Assembly: GCA_005878685.1 (NCBI GenBank)
Contig: VBLN01000108.1
Span: 2,748 to 14,627 of the forward strand
Length of the DNA stretch: 11,880 nucleotides
Reading direction: 5' to 3'
Source of the DNA: Deltaproteobacteria bacterium
Lineage (GTDB): Bacteria; Desulfobacterota; Binatia; UBA9968
A program made the position numbers and the translations under genes. Within the stretch, counting starts at the first letter, position 1. The number at the start of each line of letters is the position of its first letter. Positions 6,220 to 11,880 of the stretch are shown here, piece after piece. Below the pieces are notes generated by a model. That model did not search any database. It was not told the DNA's origin and saw only the letters and a list, made by a program, of their open reading frames with translations.

Positions 6220-7194
6220 ATGCGAGCGTTAAAAATAGGGGTGATTATGGATCTTATCGAGAAGATCGACATCAATAAGGACATCATCTTTGTCCTGATG
6301 CTCGAAGTCTAAAAGAGAGGCCACCAGATCTATTATGCAGAGCTCGATGGTCTTTCCATCCGCGGCACAATAGCTGAAGGGCGTTTCGGCCCTGTTCAAG
6401 TCGTCCGGGCTAATCCTCATTACCGTCTCGGGACGTCTGTGTCGAAGCCGCTCAATTGGTTCGATGTTGTTCTGATGCGGAAAGATCCGCCCTTTGACAT
6501 GAAATTTCTCTTTGGCACGTATCTCCTAAGCCTAGTGGATGAAAGAAGGTGTTTAGTTGTAAACCATCCCCGAGGGCTGCGAGAGGCCAACGAGAAACTT
6601 TACTCCCTTAATTTTCCCGAGCTGATCCCGCCGACGCTTGTGAGTGGTGATAGGGAACAGCTCAAAGGATTCATGGCGGAACAGGGAGGGGCGATGATCA
6701 TCAAGCCTTTGGACGGGTGTGGCGGGAACGGAGTCTTCTACTTGGATCGCAAAGACAAAAATACCAACGCGATTCTCGAGACTGCGACGACCAATGGGCG
6801 AAATCCGATCATGGCCCAGCGTTACCTGCCGGAAGTGCGTCGGGGAGATAAGCGGATCATCGTACTCGACGGCGCGCCGCTGGGCGCGGTCCTGCGCGTC
6901 CCCCGCGGGGACGAAAATCGCGCCAACATCCATGCTGGAGGTCGAGTTGTTAAGACAACCTTAACCTCCCGGGACCGAGAGATCTGCCGCGTCCTTTCGC
7001 CCCATTTGAAAAAATCCGGGCTCTATTTTGTGGGCTTGGATGTGATTGGCGGTTACCTTACCGAGGTTAACGTCACTAGTCCTACTGGCGTTCAGGAAAT
7101 CAACGCACTTAACAACGTGAGGATCGAAAGGCCGGTCATCGATTTTATCGAGAAGAAAGCAGCTCAGCTCCGCAAAAGTGCCAATCGACCTTGA
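6220..7194 (+). pseudogene. gshB: Glutathione synthetase interrupted by an in-frame TAA at codon 31
   Basis: Read through one stop, this single frame encodes a full-length GshB-type ATP-grasp ligase (gamma-glutamylcysteine + glycine + ATP to glutathione). It opens with MRALKIGVIMDLIEKIDINK, as GshB does, reaches MLEV-stop-KRGHQIYYAEL, and continues without frame change into FDVVLMRKDPPFDM (82-95), IIKPLDGCGGNG (160-171), QRYLPEVRRGDKRIIVLDG (200-218) and GLDVIGGYLTEVNVTSP (272-288). Putative metal ligands D274, E282 and N284 are present. The TAA (6310-6312) stands where relatives usually have Gln before (K/R)RGHE, consistent with one CAA-to-TAA change. AAGGAG overlapping the RDD stop gives a good ribosome site for the ATG at 6220. 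Either the gene is broken in this lineage, or the base is a sequencing error, or the stop is read through. gshA is not in the window. Confidence 0.85.
6439..7194 (+). CDS. gshB: Uninterrupted distal part of gshB (ATP-grasp portion)
   Basis: This is the 251-codon open segment of the interrupted gshB, running from the first in-frame start-type codon after the TAA, a GTG at 6439. It keeps the whole ATP-grasp domain: the ATP-binding loop with PLDGCGGNG (residues 90-98), QRYLPE (127-132), GDKRI (136-140) and the metal and substrate site YLTEVNVTSPTG (206-217). It lacks about 73 N-terminal residues of the substrate-binding domain. No Shine-Dalgarno precedes the GTG, and no in-frame ATG lies between the stop and it. 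Independent expression of a useful enzyme is unlikely. It is listed because gene callers would report this segment alone. Confidence 0.5.
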   Translation: MSKPLNWFDVVLMRKDPPFDMKFLFGTYLLSLVDERRCLVVNHPRGLREANEKLYSLNFPELIPPTLVSGDREQLKGFMAEQGGAMIIKPLDGCGGNGVFYLDRKDKNTNAILETATTNGRNPIMAQRYLPEVRRGDKRIIVLDGAPLGAVLRVPRGDENRANIHAGGRVVKTTLTSRDREICRVLSPHLKKSGLYFVGLDVIGGYLTEVNVTSPTGVQEINALNNVRIERPVIDFIEKKAAQLRKSANRP

Positions 7195-7219
7195 CTCGCT
7201 AAACTTTTTACGCAATATT
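7191..7219 (+). promoter_or_regulatory. Candidate promoter of tRNA-Phe
   Basis: TTGACT (7191-7196, overlapping the gshB stop codon) and AATATT (7214-7219) are separated by 17 nt. This places a start site near 7226, just ahead of the mature tRNA 5' end at 7230. The -35 matches five of six consensus bases and the -10 four. Confidence 0.45.
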
Positions 7220-7229
7220 CCAAAGTCCT

Positions 7230-7302
<73 letters not shown>

Positions 7303-7391
7303 TACCCTTTCTGGTCGATACGAAAGATTTGGAAAAGCCTCAAAAAAATGAAAGGACCCAAGCATGACACTGGCCACACAAAAATGGCCGG

Positions 7392-7421
7392 TTGACACAC
7401 CTGATTGTACGGTGGGAGAAT
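7392..7421 (+). promoter_or_regulatory. Candidate promoter of the mini-element ORF
   Basis: A perfect TTGACA (7392-7397) is followed after 18 nt by GAGAAT (7416-7421, four of six consensus bases), upstream of the ORF starting at 7483. Just before it, GGCCA (7372-7376) and TGGCC (7385-7389) form a small inverted repeat. The -10 is mediocre. Confidence 0.35.
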
Positions 7422-7482
7422 TGCTTTTGTCAGCGAAGATTGATTCCGACAGAACACCTAGAATCTTTCCTAGGGAGTCAAA

Positions 7483-8019
7483 ATGGCCTCGTCAAATCCA
7501 GAATATTCCCAACCCCTAAGAACAATTGGTCAGGCATTGGAGGCATTGCATATCGAAGCCTTCGACTTGGAGAGCGAAGGCAACAATTACATAGTTCGGA
7601 TCAAGGGTAACGAACCCTCGATAGAAACATCTCGTCAAAGGAATTTTCTAAAGAATATTGTTGAGGAGGTTTGGGGGTCTCTGCCTCCCGATTGGGAACT
7701 ATTCCCCTCTCCAGTGCCTGCGCAACTTCTGCGCTATACTCCCTCAGATATTAACCAGTTGGAGACCGAGGGGCGCTCTAAAGGCGGCAACCCGAATGCC
7801 ATGCCGGATGCTCACAGGGTATCCCAAGTTCTACGCGTCATTGGTGATTATTTGAATCAAAAGCATGCTCGTGTTTTCGCCATTTCCTGGGCTAGCCACT
7901 CTGTATCCATTACGTACGAGACCACAGAGGGTAGCCACGAACGTGAAAGATTCTCAGTGGCTACTCTTTACGACCTTGGGATTCGCATGTCCACGCGGAG
8001 ATCCAGCCGTAACAAGTAG
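7483..8019 (+). CDS. Hypothetical protein with an internal duplication, inside the tRNA-Phe mini-element
   Basis: A 178-aa protein whose family I do not recognise. It has no signal peptide and no membrane segment. The ATG is preceded by AGGGAG (7472-7477) five nt upstream, a good ribosome site. CCTAG (7457-7461) and CTAGG (7470-7474) could form a hairpin touching that site. Two parts of the protein align without gaps: LRTIGQALEALHIEAF (12-27) and LRVIGDYLNQKHARVF (117-132) share L, R, I, G, L, H and F at the same spacing. Each is followed by a beta-like stretch (YIVRI at 36-40, VSITY at 141-145) and then a charged RxR segment. The simplest reading is two copies of a small alpha/beta module joined by a Pro-rich linker (about 65-110). 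It ends in a basic tail. Function unknown. Confidence 0.7.
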   Translation: MASSNPEYSQPLRTIGQALEALHIEAFDLESEGNNYIVRIKGNEPSIETSRQRNFLKNIVEEVWGSLPPDWELFPSPVPAQLLRYTPSDINQLETEGRSKGGNPNAMPDAHRVSQVLRVIGDYLNQKHARVFAISWASHSVSITYETTEGSHERERFSVATLYDLGIRMSTRRSSRNK

Positions 8020-8047
8020 TGAGGTGAATCGTTGTCGAGCGCCCAAG

Positions 8048-8077
8048 TCTGTATCCGTTGATTCTGTATCCGTTGAT
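8048..8077. repeat. Perfect 15-bp tandem duplication
   Basis: TCTGTATCCGTTGAT occurs twice head to tail (8048-8062 and 8063-8077), between the unknown ORF and the right-hand tRNA repeat. It is in no credible gene. It may be a replication-slippage product or a pair of iterated binding sites. Confidence 0.9.
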
Positions 8078-8140
8078 AGTACGACCAATTTGGCCGAAGT
8101 TTTGTCATTTCTCATTACGTTGGTCATTTTGCGCTTTTTG

Positions 8141-8174
8141 CCTCCTGTCGGTGGTTCGATTCCGTTCCTGGCCA
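8141..8174 (+). repeat. Orphan copy of the tRNA-Phe 3' end (attR-like)
   Basis: This repeats tRNA-Phe 7269-7302 over 34 nt with differences at three positions (8145 G to C, 8152 C to T, 8165 C to T, relative to the tRNA). It is in direct orientation. No acceptor 5' strand, D arm or anticodon arm precedes it, so it is not a functional tRNA. Confidence 0.85.
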
Positions 8175-8206
8175 AATCCCAGCTTCTTTAATTCTCTCCG
8201 CAGGAC

Positions 8207-8233
8207 TTGACGTCCATTGCGCGGCGTTATATT
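8207..8233 (+). promoter_or_regulatory. Candidate promoter of the D-2-hydroxyacid dehydrogenase gene
   Basis: TTGACG (8207-8212) and TATATT (8228-8233) each match five of six sigma-70 consensus bases but are only 15 nt apart. They lie just downstream of the orphan tRNA repeat and 48 bp before the ATG at 8281. Confidence 0.4.
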
Positions 8234-8280
8234 TCTCGGCCTGCTGCTGCGATAAGTTTTCATTGAAAGGGGCGATAACG

Positions 8281-9342
8281 ATGGCAAAGGCGAAAATTTT
8301 CATTTTTGCTCCGGCGGATCAAACGGGCGAGAGCCACAAGAAGCTTCAGACGGCGGGGTGCGAGTTGGTTCTGGGGAATGCTTCGTGGAACACGCCTCAG
8401 GGTAATAGCGAGGGCGAGATGATGCGCATGGCACAGGGATGCGATGCTCTAATCGGCACTTCCATCCGAAGCACTCCTATTACAAGAAAGATCATGGAGA
8501 GTTCGAACAAGCTCAGGATCGTTGCCAAGTACACTATCGGTGTGGACGACGTTGACGTCGACGCAGCCACCGAACTCGGGATCCTGGTGGCCCACGGCCC
8601 GGCTGAGTCTAACTGGGGCGGCGTGGCCGAAGGCACCATCACCAATATGCTTACCATGCTTAAGAAAGTGCGCGAGCGGGATCGCCACCTCAAGGCGGGA
8701 GGGGTATGGAGGGACAAATCATTCGAGGGAAGCTATTTCGGCTCGCGGCCGGATGGCTACAAGGGTCTCACCCTCGGTATCATTGGCCTCGGGAGGATCG
8801 GAGGGCGCGTCGCAACCCTCCTGCGACCGTGGAAAATGAAGATGCTCGCCTACGATCCTTATATTCCGGAATCGAGGTTTAAGGAGCATGGCGTGGAGCG
8901 CGTGGACTTGAATACCCTTCTCCGTGAGTCCGACATCGTAACCCTGCATGTCGTGCTGACCAAGGAGACGCGGCATATGATCGGTGCGGAGCAGTTCGCT
9001 CTGATGAAACCGACCGCCCTGCTCGTCAATAGTTCTCGCGGTATGTGTGTGGATGAGCGCGCCCTTGTCGAGGCGCTGCAGCAGGGGCAGATTACTGGGG
9101 CAGCGCTGGACGTCTTTGAGTATGAGCCGCTTTCGCTGGAGAGCCCGCTCAGGACACTGGGGGACAAAGTGCTTCTTTCGCCCCACATGATCTCTTCCAA
9201 CGTTGGCAGCGGTCTGAAACCCGGTGTCGTGATGGCTACGGATGCGGTTCTCGCTGCCTTGCGCGGTGAGGTGGCCGACAATATTTACAACAAGGAAGTT
9301 ATTGCGCGTTGGCAGAGCCGATTCGGCAGCAAGAGCGTTTAG
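8281..9342 (+). CDS. D-isomer-specific 2-hydroxyacid dehydrogenase (phosphoglycerate-dehydrogenase-like)
   Basis: A 353-aa cytosolic NAD-dependent oxidoreductase of the D-2-hydroxyacid dehydrogenase family (2-hydroxyacid to 2-oxoacid). Seen: catalytic-domain segment RIVAKYTIGVDDVDVDAA (79-96), nucleotide-binding LGIIGLGRIGGRVA (165-178) with the GxGxxG loop, an acidic residue D192 in YDPY that favours NAD over NADP, the catalytic Arg R253 in VNSSRG, Glu E282 in DVFEYEP and His H302 in LSPHM. It lacks the C-terminal ACT/regulatory region of long SerA proteins. The ATG at 8281 is chosen over an in-frame TTG at 8263 because AAAGGGG (8266-8272) sits eight nt before it. The exact substrate is unknown. 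It is transcribed apart from gshB, with the mini-element between them, and is convergent with the helix-turn-helix gene. Confidence 0.92.
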   Translation: MAKAKIFIFAPADQTGESHKKLQTAGCELVLGNASWNTPQGNSEGEMMRMAQGCDALIGTSIRSTPITRKIMESSNKLRIVAKYTIGVDDVDVDAATELGILVAHGPAESNWGGVAEGTITNMLTMLKKVRERDRHLKAGGVWRDKSFEGSYFGSRPDGYKGLTLGIIGLGRIGGRVATLLRPWKMKMLAYDPYIPESRFKEHGVERVDLNTLLRESDIVTLHVVLTKETRHMIGAEQFALMKPTALLVNSSRGMCVDERALVEALQQGQITGAALDVFEYEPLSLESPLRTLGDKVLLSPHMISSNVGSGLKPGVVMATDAVLAALRGEVADNIYNKEVIARWQSRFGSKSV

Positions 9343-9405
9343 AGGGAGAGAGTGTGTCGAGCTAGAAAGTGCACTGTTCCGCGGCCGAAGCTCGGAGATC
9401 CGGGG

Positions 9406-9594
9406 TCAGTGGCTTCCATTCGTATTCAGATTACTCTTTATCCATCTTTCCAGCAGGCTGCGCTTGTAGCGCCATTGGTTGCCGATCTTAAAGGCGGGAA
9501 TCTTCCTCTGAGAGACTAGGCGATAGATCGTATACATATCCACTCTTAAATATTCAGCGACCTCTTTGGTCGTCAGGAATTCGTCTGGCTTCAT
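9406..9594 (-). CDS. Excisionase/MerR-type helix-turn-helix DNA-binding protein
   Basis: A 62-aa protein that is essentially one helix-turn-helix domain of the excisionase (HTH_17) type: FLTTKEVAEYLRVDMYTIYR (6-25) is the helix-turn-helix, then the wing KIPAFKIGNQWRYKRSLLERW (31-51; cited in full as residues 31-51, key residues K31, P33, F35, K36, W40, R41 and W51). Such proteins act as phage or plasmid excision factors or as small transcription factors. The start at 9594 is preferred over in-frame ATGs further out: GAGG lies nine nt before it, and a candidate promoter at 9622-9648 would begin transcription near the alternative ATG at 9618. It diverges from the dioxygenase operon, which suggests it may regulate that operon. 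It could instead belong with the tRNA-Phe element, although it lies outside the right repeat. Confidence 0.85.
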   Translation of the reverse strand: MKPDEFLTTKEVAEYLRVDMYTIYRLVSQRKIPAFKIGNQWRYKRSLLERWIKSNLNTNGSH

Positions 9595-9621
9595 AGGACC
9601 GATCCTCGAGATTCGCATCTT

Positions 9622-9648
9622 CCTATATGGTTGCGGGCAGCTTGTCAA
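9622..9648 (-). promoter_or_regulatory. Candidate promoter of the helix-turn-helix gene
   Basis: On the minus strand, a perfect TTGACA (9648-9643) is followed 15 nt later by TATAGG (9627-9622). This would give a short leader to the ATG at 9594 carrying the GAGG ribosome site. The spacing is short for sigma-70. Confidence 0.4.
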
Positions 9649-9664
9649 TGATATTCTTTGGCAT

Positions 9665-9720
9665 TTGATTTTTGCCCTGACGGGTTATACGATTCGACCG
9701 CTGACAGAAAAAAAGGAGGT
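9665..9720 (+). promoter_or_regulatory. Candidate promoter and near-perfect Shine-Dalgarno of the dioxygenase operon
   Basis: TTGATT (9665-9670) and TATACG (9686-9691) lie 15 nt apart and form a weak promoter candidate. AAGGAGGT (9713-9720) is a consensus Shine-Dalgarno five nt before the ATG at 9726 and fixes that start. The promoter call is tentative; the ribosome site is strong. The 131-bp divergent spacer shows no clear operator palindrome. Confidence 0.5.
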
Positions 9721-9725
9721 CGAAG

Positions 9726-10592
9726 ATGCCTCTCGTTTCCGCATTGGCTGCCAGTCACGCGCCCAACATCCTTCTGGAGCCTGGATCTGAATGGGAAGAG
9801 TTCATGAGACTCCACTACCGGATGGCTCCGCAAGCTGGGGCCTCAAAACCCACCCTGGAGGCACAGCAGAAGCTTAGGAAGGATGCGGAGAAAGCCTACG
9901 CAGCGCTGCGCTCTGATTTGGAGGCGGCCAAGCCCGACGTGCTCATCGTTGTGGCTAACGACCAGTTCGTTAATTTCTTTTTCAACAACATCCCAACTTT
10001 TTTTGTCACTTTGGCTGATGAGGTCAAGGGGCAATTCACCCGGCACAAATTCCGCTACAGGAATCACAAGGAGCTGGGACGAGCGATCTTGCGGACCGGG
10101 CTAGAGAAGGGTATTGATTTATCGTTCGGAGAGCATGTCGAGCTCCAGCATACTCAGGTGGTACCGCTATACTTTCTCTTGCCCGAGCCAAAAATCCCAA
10201 TCCTTCCCATATACGTCAATACCTGGGTGGATCCGATCCCGACGCCGCGCCGCTGCTATCGGGTGGGGGAGCTGATCCGGGACGTCGCCAGCGCGAGCAA
10301 TGAACGCATTGCCATCCTCGCGACTGGCGGGCTTTCCCATTTCCCCGGCTCTCCGAGGATCGGAGAGATCGATACGCACTTCGATCACGAACTGCTGGAG
10401 ATCATCCGCGACGGAAAGGGAAGAACTCTTGCCGATTACTCTTTGGAGCGGCTTCTTCAAGCCGGCGACTCCGAGTTTCTCAACTGGATGGTGGTTTTAG
10501 GAACAGTAGGTGACACTAAGGCCGCGACTACCTTTTATATGCCCGATCATGTGGCGACTGGGTGGGGTTTTGTGAGCTGGAAACTCACATAG
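9726..10592 (+). CDS. LigB-type class III extradiol ring-cleavage dioxygenase (catalytic subunit), one iron ligand changed
   Basis: A 288-aa protein of the LigB / class III extradiol dioxygenase superfamily, which opens catechol-type rings using a 2-His-1-Glu iron. Seen by comparison with protocatechuate 4,5-dioxygenase LigB: H11 in ASHAPN (iron ligand, LigB H12), VVANDQFVNFF (75-85), H142 in QHTQVVPLYFL (substrate-side His), H205 in GGLSHFPG (base, LigB H195) and E250 in DSEFLNW (iron ligand, LigB E242). Odd: the second iron ligand, H61 of LigB in a YNDH motif, falls on Q80 of NDQ. I believe Gln occurs here in a subset of LigB-like proteins, but cannot confirm it, so activity and metal use are uncertain. 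It heads a plus-strand group with a LigA-like subunit and an SDR, pointing to aromatic or related ring metabolism. Confidence 0.87.
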   Translation: MPLVSALAASHAPNILLEPGSEWEEFMRLHYRMAPQAGASKPTLEAQQKLRKDAEKAYAALRSDLEAAKPDVLIVVANDQFVNFFFNNIPTFFVTLADEVKGQFTRHKFRYRNHKELGRAILRTGLEKGIDLSFGEHVELQHTQVVPLYFLLPEPKIPILPIYVNTWVDPIPTPRRCYRVGELIRDVASASNERIAILATGGLSHFPGSPRIGEIDTHFDHELLEIIRDGKGRTLADYSLERLLQAGDSEFLNWMVVLGTVGDTKAATTFYMPDHVATGWGFVSWKLT

Positions 10593-10665
10593 TTTTGAGT
10601 TTTGAATTTTTAGTTTTGAGTTGGGGTGGGGCAACTAATAGCTAAAAACTGAAAACTAAAAACTG
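10591..10665. repeat. Inverted array of heptanucleotide repeats between the ligB-like and ligA-like genes
   Basis: The 86-bp spacer consists largely of two arms with a 7-nt period. The left arm is AGTTTTG, AGTTTTG, AATTTTT, AGTTTTG, AGTT (10591-10622, starting inside the TAG stop of the ligB-like gene). The right arm is CTAAAAA, CTGAAAA, CTAAAAA, CTG (10642-10665). The arms are imperfect complements and could form a long A/T-rich stem closing a G-rich loop (10623-10641). The A-rich arm precedes the GGAGG (10670-10674) of the ligA-like gene. It may be a dispersed intergenic repeat, a transcription attenuator or an mRNA processing and stability element. Confidence 0.8.
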
Positions 10666-10678
10666 CGCCGGAGGCACC

Positions 10679-10924
10679 ATGAGCAGCTATCAGCTCAACC
10701 GTTTTCTTTTTGATCTCAAGATGAACGAAGCCGTCTTTCAGCAGGCCCTCAATAACCTGTCAGAGACGACAAGCCGTTATGATCTGAGCGCCGAAGAGAA
10801 GGAGGCGCTTATGGCCGGTGACCCAAGGCGCCTGCGCCAGCTGGGCGCGCATGGCATGCTTGCCCTCTACATCATGCGACTCAATCCTGACTTTAAGACT
10901 AATATTTATTGGAGCCAAAAATAG
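10679..10924 (+). CDS. LigA-type small subunit of an extradiol dioxygenase
   Basis: An 81-aa protein resembling LigA, the small alpha subunit of protocatechuate 4,5-dioxygenase and the LigA-like tail of related enzymes. Seen: an all-helical sequence with YQLNRFLFDLKMNEAVFQQAL (4-24, mid-part QLNRFLFDLKMN), then the family-like segment LSAEEKEALMAGDPRRLRQL (36-55) and GAHGMLALYIMRLNP (56-70). The ATG has GGAGG (10670-10674) four nt upstream. It follows the LigB-like gene, as a two-subunit enzyme would be encoded, with the heptanucleotide inverted array between them. LigA itself covers the active-site entrance of LigB; that role here is inferred from family and position. Confidence 0.8.
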   Translation: MSSYQLNRFLFDLKMNEAVFQQALNNLSETTSRYDLSAEEKEALMAGDPRRLRQLGAHGMLALYIMRLNPDFKTNIYWSQK

Positions 10925-10929
10925 ATTAG

Positions 10930-10992
10930 AAGCTATCAGCATTCAACGGTCAGCTCTCGGCATGAGAAGAGGCACCTGATGGCTGACAGCTT
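10930..10992. repeat. Long dyad (AAGCTATCAGC ... GCTGACAGCTT) before the SDR gene
   Basis: The arms AAGCTATCAGC (10930-10940) and GCTGACAGCTT (10982-10992) are complementary at 10 of 11 positions, the odd one being A opposite C. Three more pairs follow after two mismatches (10943-10945 with 10977-10979). They enclose a 41-nt loop and together fill the 80-bp spacer between the ligA-like and SDR genes. There is no T-run, so it is not a standard terminator. The word AGCTATCAG also occurs at 2137-2145 in another spacer, suggesting a dispersed repeat family. Confidence 0.65.
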
Positions 10993-11004
10993 GGGAGGAG
11001 ATAG

Positions 11005-11796
11005 GTGGATTTGGGACTACGAGGAAAAGTGGCGCTGGTTGCGGGAGCTAGCCAGGGAATGGGAAAGGCGATCGCTTTAGGGTTTGCCCGTGAGGGCGCG
11101 AAGGTGGGCATCTGCGCGCGTGGAGAGGGAGCGCTTAAAGAAACTGCAGAGATGATCCGCCGCGAGACCGGCGGCGAGGTCTTGGCGATGGTAGCGGATA
11201 TGACCAAGCGAGAAGATATCCAAAGGTTTATGGCGAGCAGCAGCGAAAAATTCGGCCGGGTCGATGTCGTGGTCACGAACGCGGGCGGCCCTCCGCCGGG
11301 TGAGTTTATGAAATTCACGGATGAGGATTGGGAAAAGGCGTTTAACTTGAGTTTCTTGAGCGCGCTCAGGCTCACGCGGGAAGCCGTGCCGCATATGCGC
11401 AAGGTGGGGGGTGGTCGGGTGGTCAACATCACCTCCTATTCGGTAAAGGAGCCAATCCCAGGACTTGTTCTCTCCAACGCGGTTCGCAGCGCGGTCATCG
11501 GTTTAGCCAAAACCCTTTCCCGCGAGCTAGGCAAGGATAAGATTCTGATCAACAATGTCTGCCCGGGAAGGATCGACACTGAGCGGGCGCGCAAATTGAA
11601 CCAGGCCCGAGCGGAACGTTTGCAACGGCCCGTAGAAGAGATCCATCGAGAGATGGAAGCAGAAATTCCCTTAAGTCGCTACGGGACGTCCGAGGAAGTC
11701 GCGGATCTAGTCGTGTTCCTTGGCTCTGAGCGGTCGAGTTACGTCACGGGTACAACCATTCTGATCGACGGCGGGCTGGTGAGAGCGATCCAATAA
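11005..11796 (+). CDS. SDR-family oxidoreductase lacking the YxxxK catalytic pair
   Basis: A 263-aa short-chain dehydrogenase/reductase resembling beta-ketoacyl-ACP reductase. Seen: Rossmann loop [13 protein letters not shown] (12-24), ADMTKRED (64-71), [11 protein letters not shown] (91-101), the strand before the catalytic Ser NITSYS (141-146, S144), [10 protein letters not shown] (186-195) and the C-terminal [14 protein letters not shown] (about 244-257). Odd: where SDRs have Y-x-x-x-K this has SNAVR (157-161), so Tyr is Ser and Lys is Arg. This matches a recognised divergent group (the conserved-domain subgroup called BKR_like_SDR_like) described as lacking a perfect catalytic tetrad. The GTG start has GGGAGGAG (10993-11000) four nt upstream. 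It may act on the ring-cleavage branch with the preceding genes, but substrate and even redox activity are unproven. Confidence 0.9.
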   Translation: MDLGLRGKVALVAGASQGMGKAIALGFAREGAKVGICARGEGALKETAEMIRRETGGEVLAMVADMTKREDIQRFMASSSEKFGRVDVVVTNAGGPPPGEFMKFTDEDWEKAFNLSFLSALRLTREAVPHMRKVGGGRVVNITSYSVKEPIPGLVLSNAVRSAVIGLAKTLSRELGKDKILINNVCPGRIDTERARKLNQARAERLQRPVEEIHREMEAEIPLSRYGTSEEVADLVVFLGSERSSYVTGTTILIDGGLVRAIQ

Positions 11797-11880
11797 TGGT
11801 GCACTTCGTTATTCAGTGGGACCTTCCGGATCAGAAAGCGAATTTGACTATCTATGCCAACAAAGCCAAGAACGACTGGT
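11796..11880 (+). CDS. Start of an unidentified ORF, cut by the window edge
   Basis: The ATG at 11796 shares its A with the TAA stop of the SDR gene (TAATG), an overlap typical of translational coupling. Twenty-eight codons are visible, beginning [13 protein letters not shown] and ending at NDW. The start resembles small ferredoxin-fold (dimeric alpha/beta barrel) proteins in having a short beta strand, but this is too little to assign a family. It probably belongs to the same operon as the dioxygenase and SDR genes. Confidence 0.6.
   Translation, partial: MVHFVIQWDLPDQKANLTIYANKAKNDW

Noticed and set aside
6229..6420. 63-codon minus-strand ORF in the apparent gap before the distal gshB segment
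   Set aside because: Plus-strand reading of the same bases gives GshB N-terminal sequence interrupted by one stop, which explains the gap better.
7954..8287. Minus-strand ORFs of 73 and 60 codons beginning with phrases such as RNGIEPPT or ERNRTTD
   Set aside because: These phrases are the reverse translation of the orphan tRNA 3' fragment; there is no ribosome site or family signal.
9358..9394. CGAGCT/AGCTCG inverted repeat as a terminator between the convergent dehydrogenase and helix-turn-helix genes
   Set aside because: The loop is 25 nt and there is no T-run on either strand, so it is too weak to call.

Overview
The window reads as a piece of a bacterial chromosome of moderately high GC (mid-50s % by eye, not computed). 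It uses the standard code: TAA, TAG and TGA all end otherwise intact genes. The gene types are a dihydroorotase-like amidohydrolase next to an Asp/Glu-racemase-fold protein, DUF1015, prmA-rsmE, a glutathione synthetase, a LigB/LigA-type dioxygenase pair and an atypical SDR. These suit an uncultured soil or sediment lineage of the deltaproteobacterial / NC10-Rokubacteria / Tectomicrobia kind. That placement is inference; nothing here fixes the phylum.

Layout. (1) 51-2117 (+): a probable two-gene operon, an amidohydrolase followed by a maleate-isomerase/arylmalonate-decarboxylase-type protein. Both lack usual catalytic residues of their families. (2) 2229-3545 (-): a DUF1015 protein, convergent with the first operon. 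(3) 3546-3833: a gene-free divergent spacer rich in inverted repeats. (4) 3834-7194 (+): prmA, rsmE, a zinc-ribbon/RDD membrane protein and gshB, closely packed. rsmE appears to lack about 11 codons of a conserved motif, and gshB carries an in-frame TAA at codon 31. (5) 7230-7302 (+): tRNA-Phe(GAA).

(6) 7269-8174: an apparent mini-element in the 3' end of the tRNA gene. The last 34 nt of the tRNA recur 872 bp downstream in the same orientation (31/34 identical), bracketing one unrecognised 178-aa ORF and no integrase. (7) 8281-9342 (+): a D-2-hydroxyacid dehydrogenase. (8) 9406-9594 (-): a 62-aa excisionase-type helix-turn-helix protein. (9) 9726-11880 (+), divergent from it: a LigB-type extradiol dioxygenase, a LigA-type small subunit, an SDR lacking YxxxK, and the start of another ORF. 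The spacers in this group hold two different palindromic repeats.

Functionally, block 1 suggests hydrolysis of a cyclic amide or imide linked to C-C/C-H chemistry on a carboxylate, and block 9 suggests metabolism of an aromatic or related ring. Block 4 is housekeeping: ribosome methylation and glutathione synthesis. The signals most worth pursuing are the tRNA-Phe mini-element, the interrupted gshB, the damaged rsmE motif and the set of catabolic-family proteins with altered active sites.
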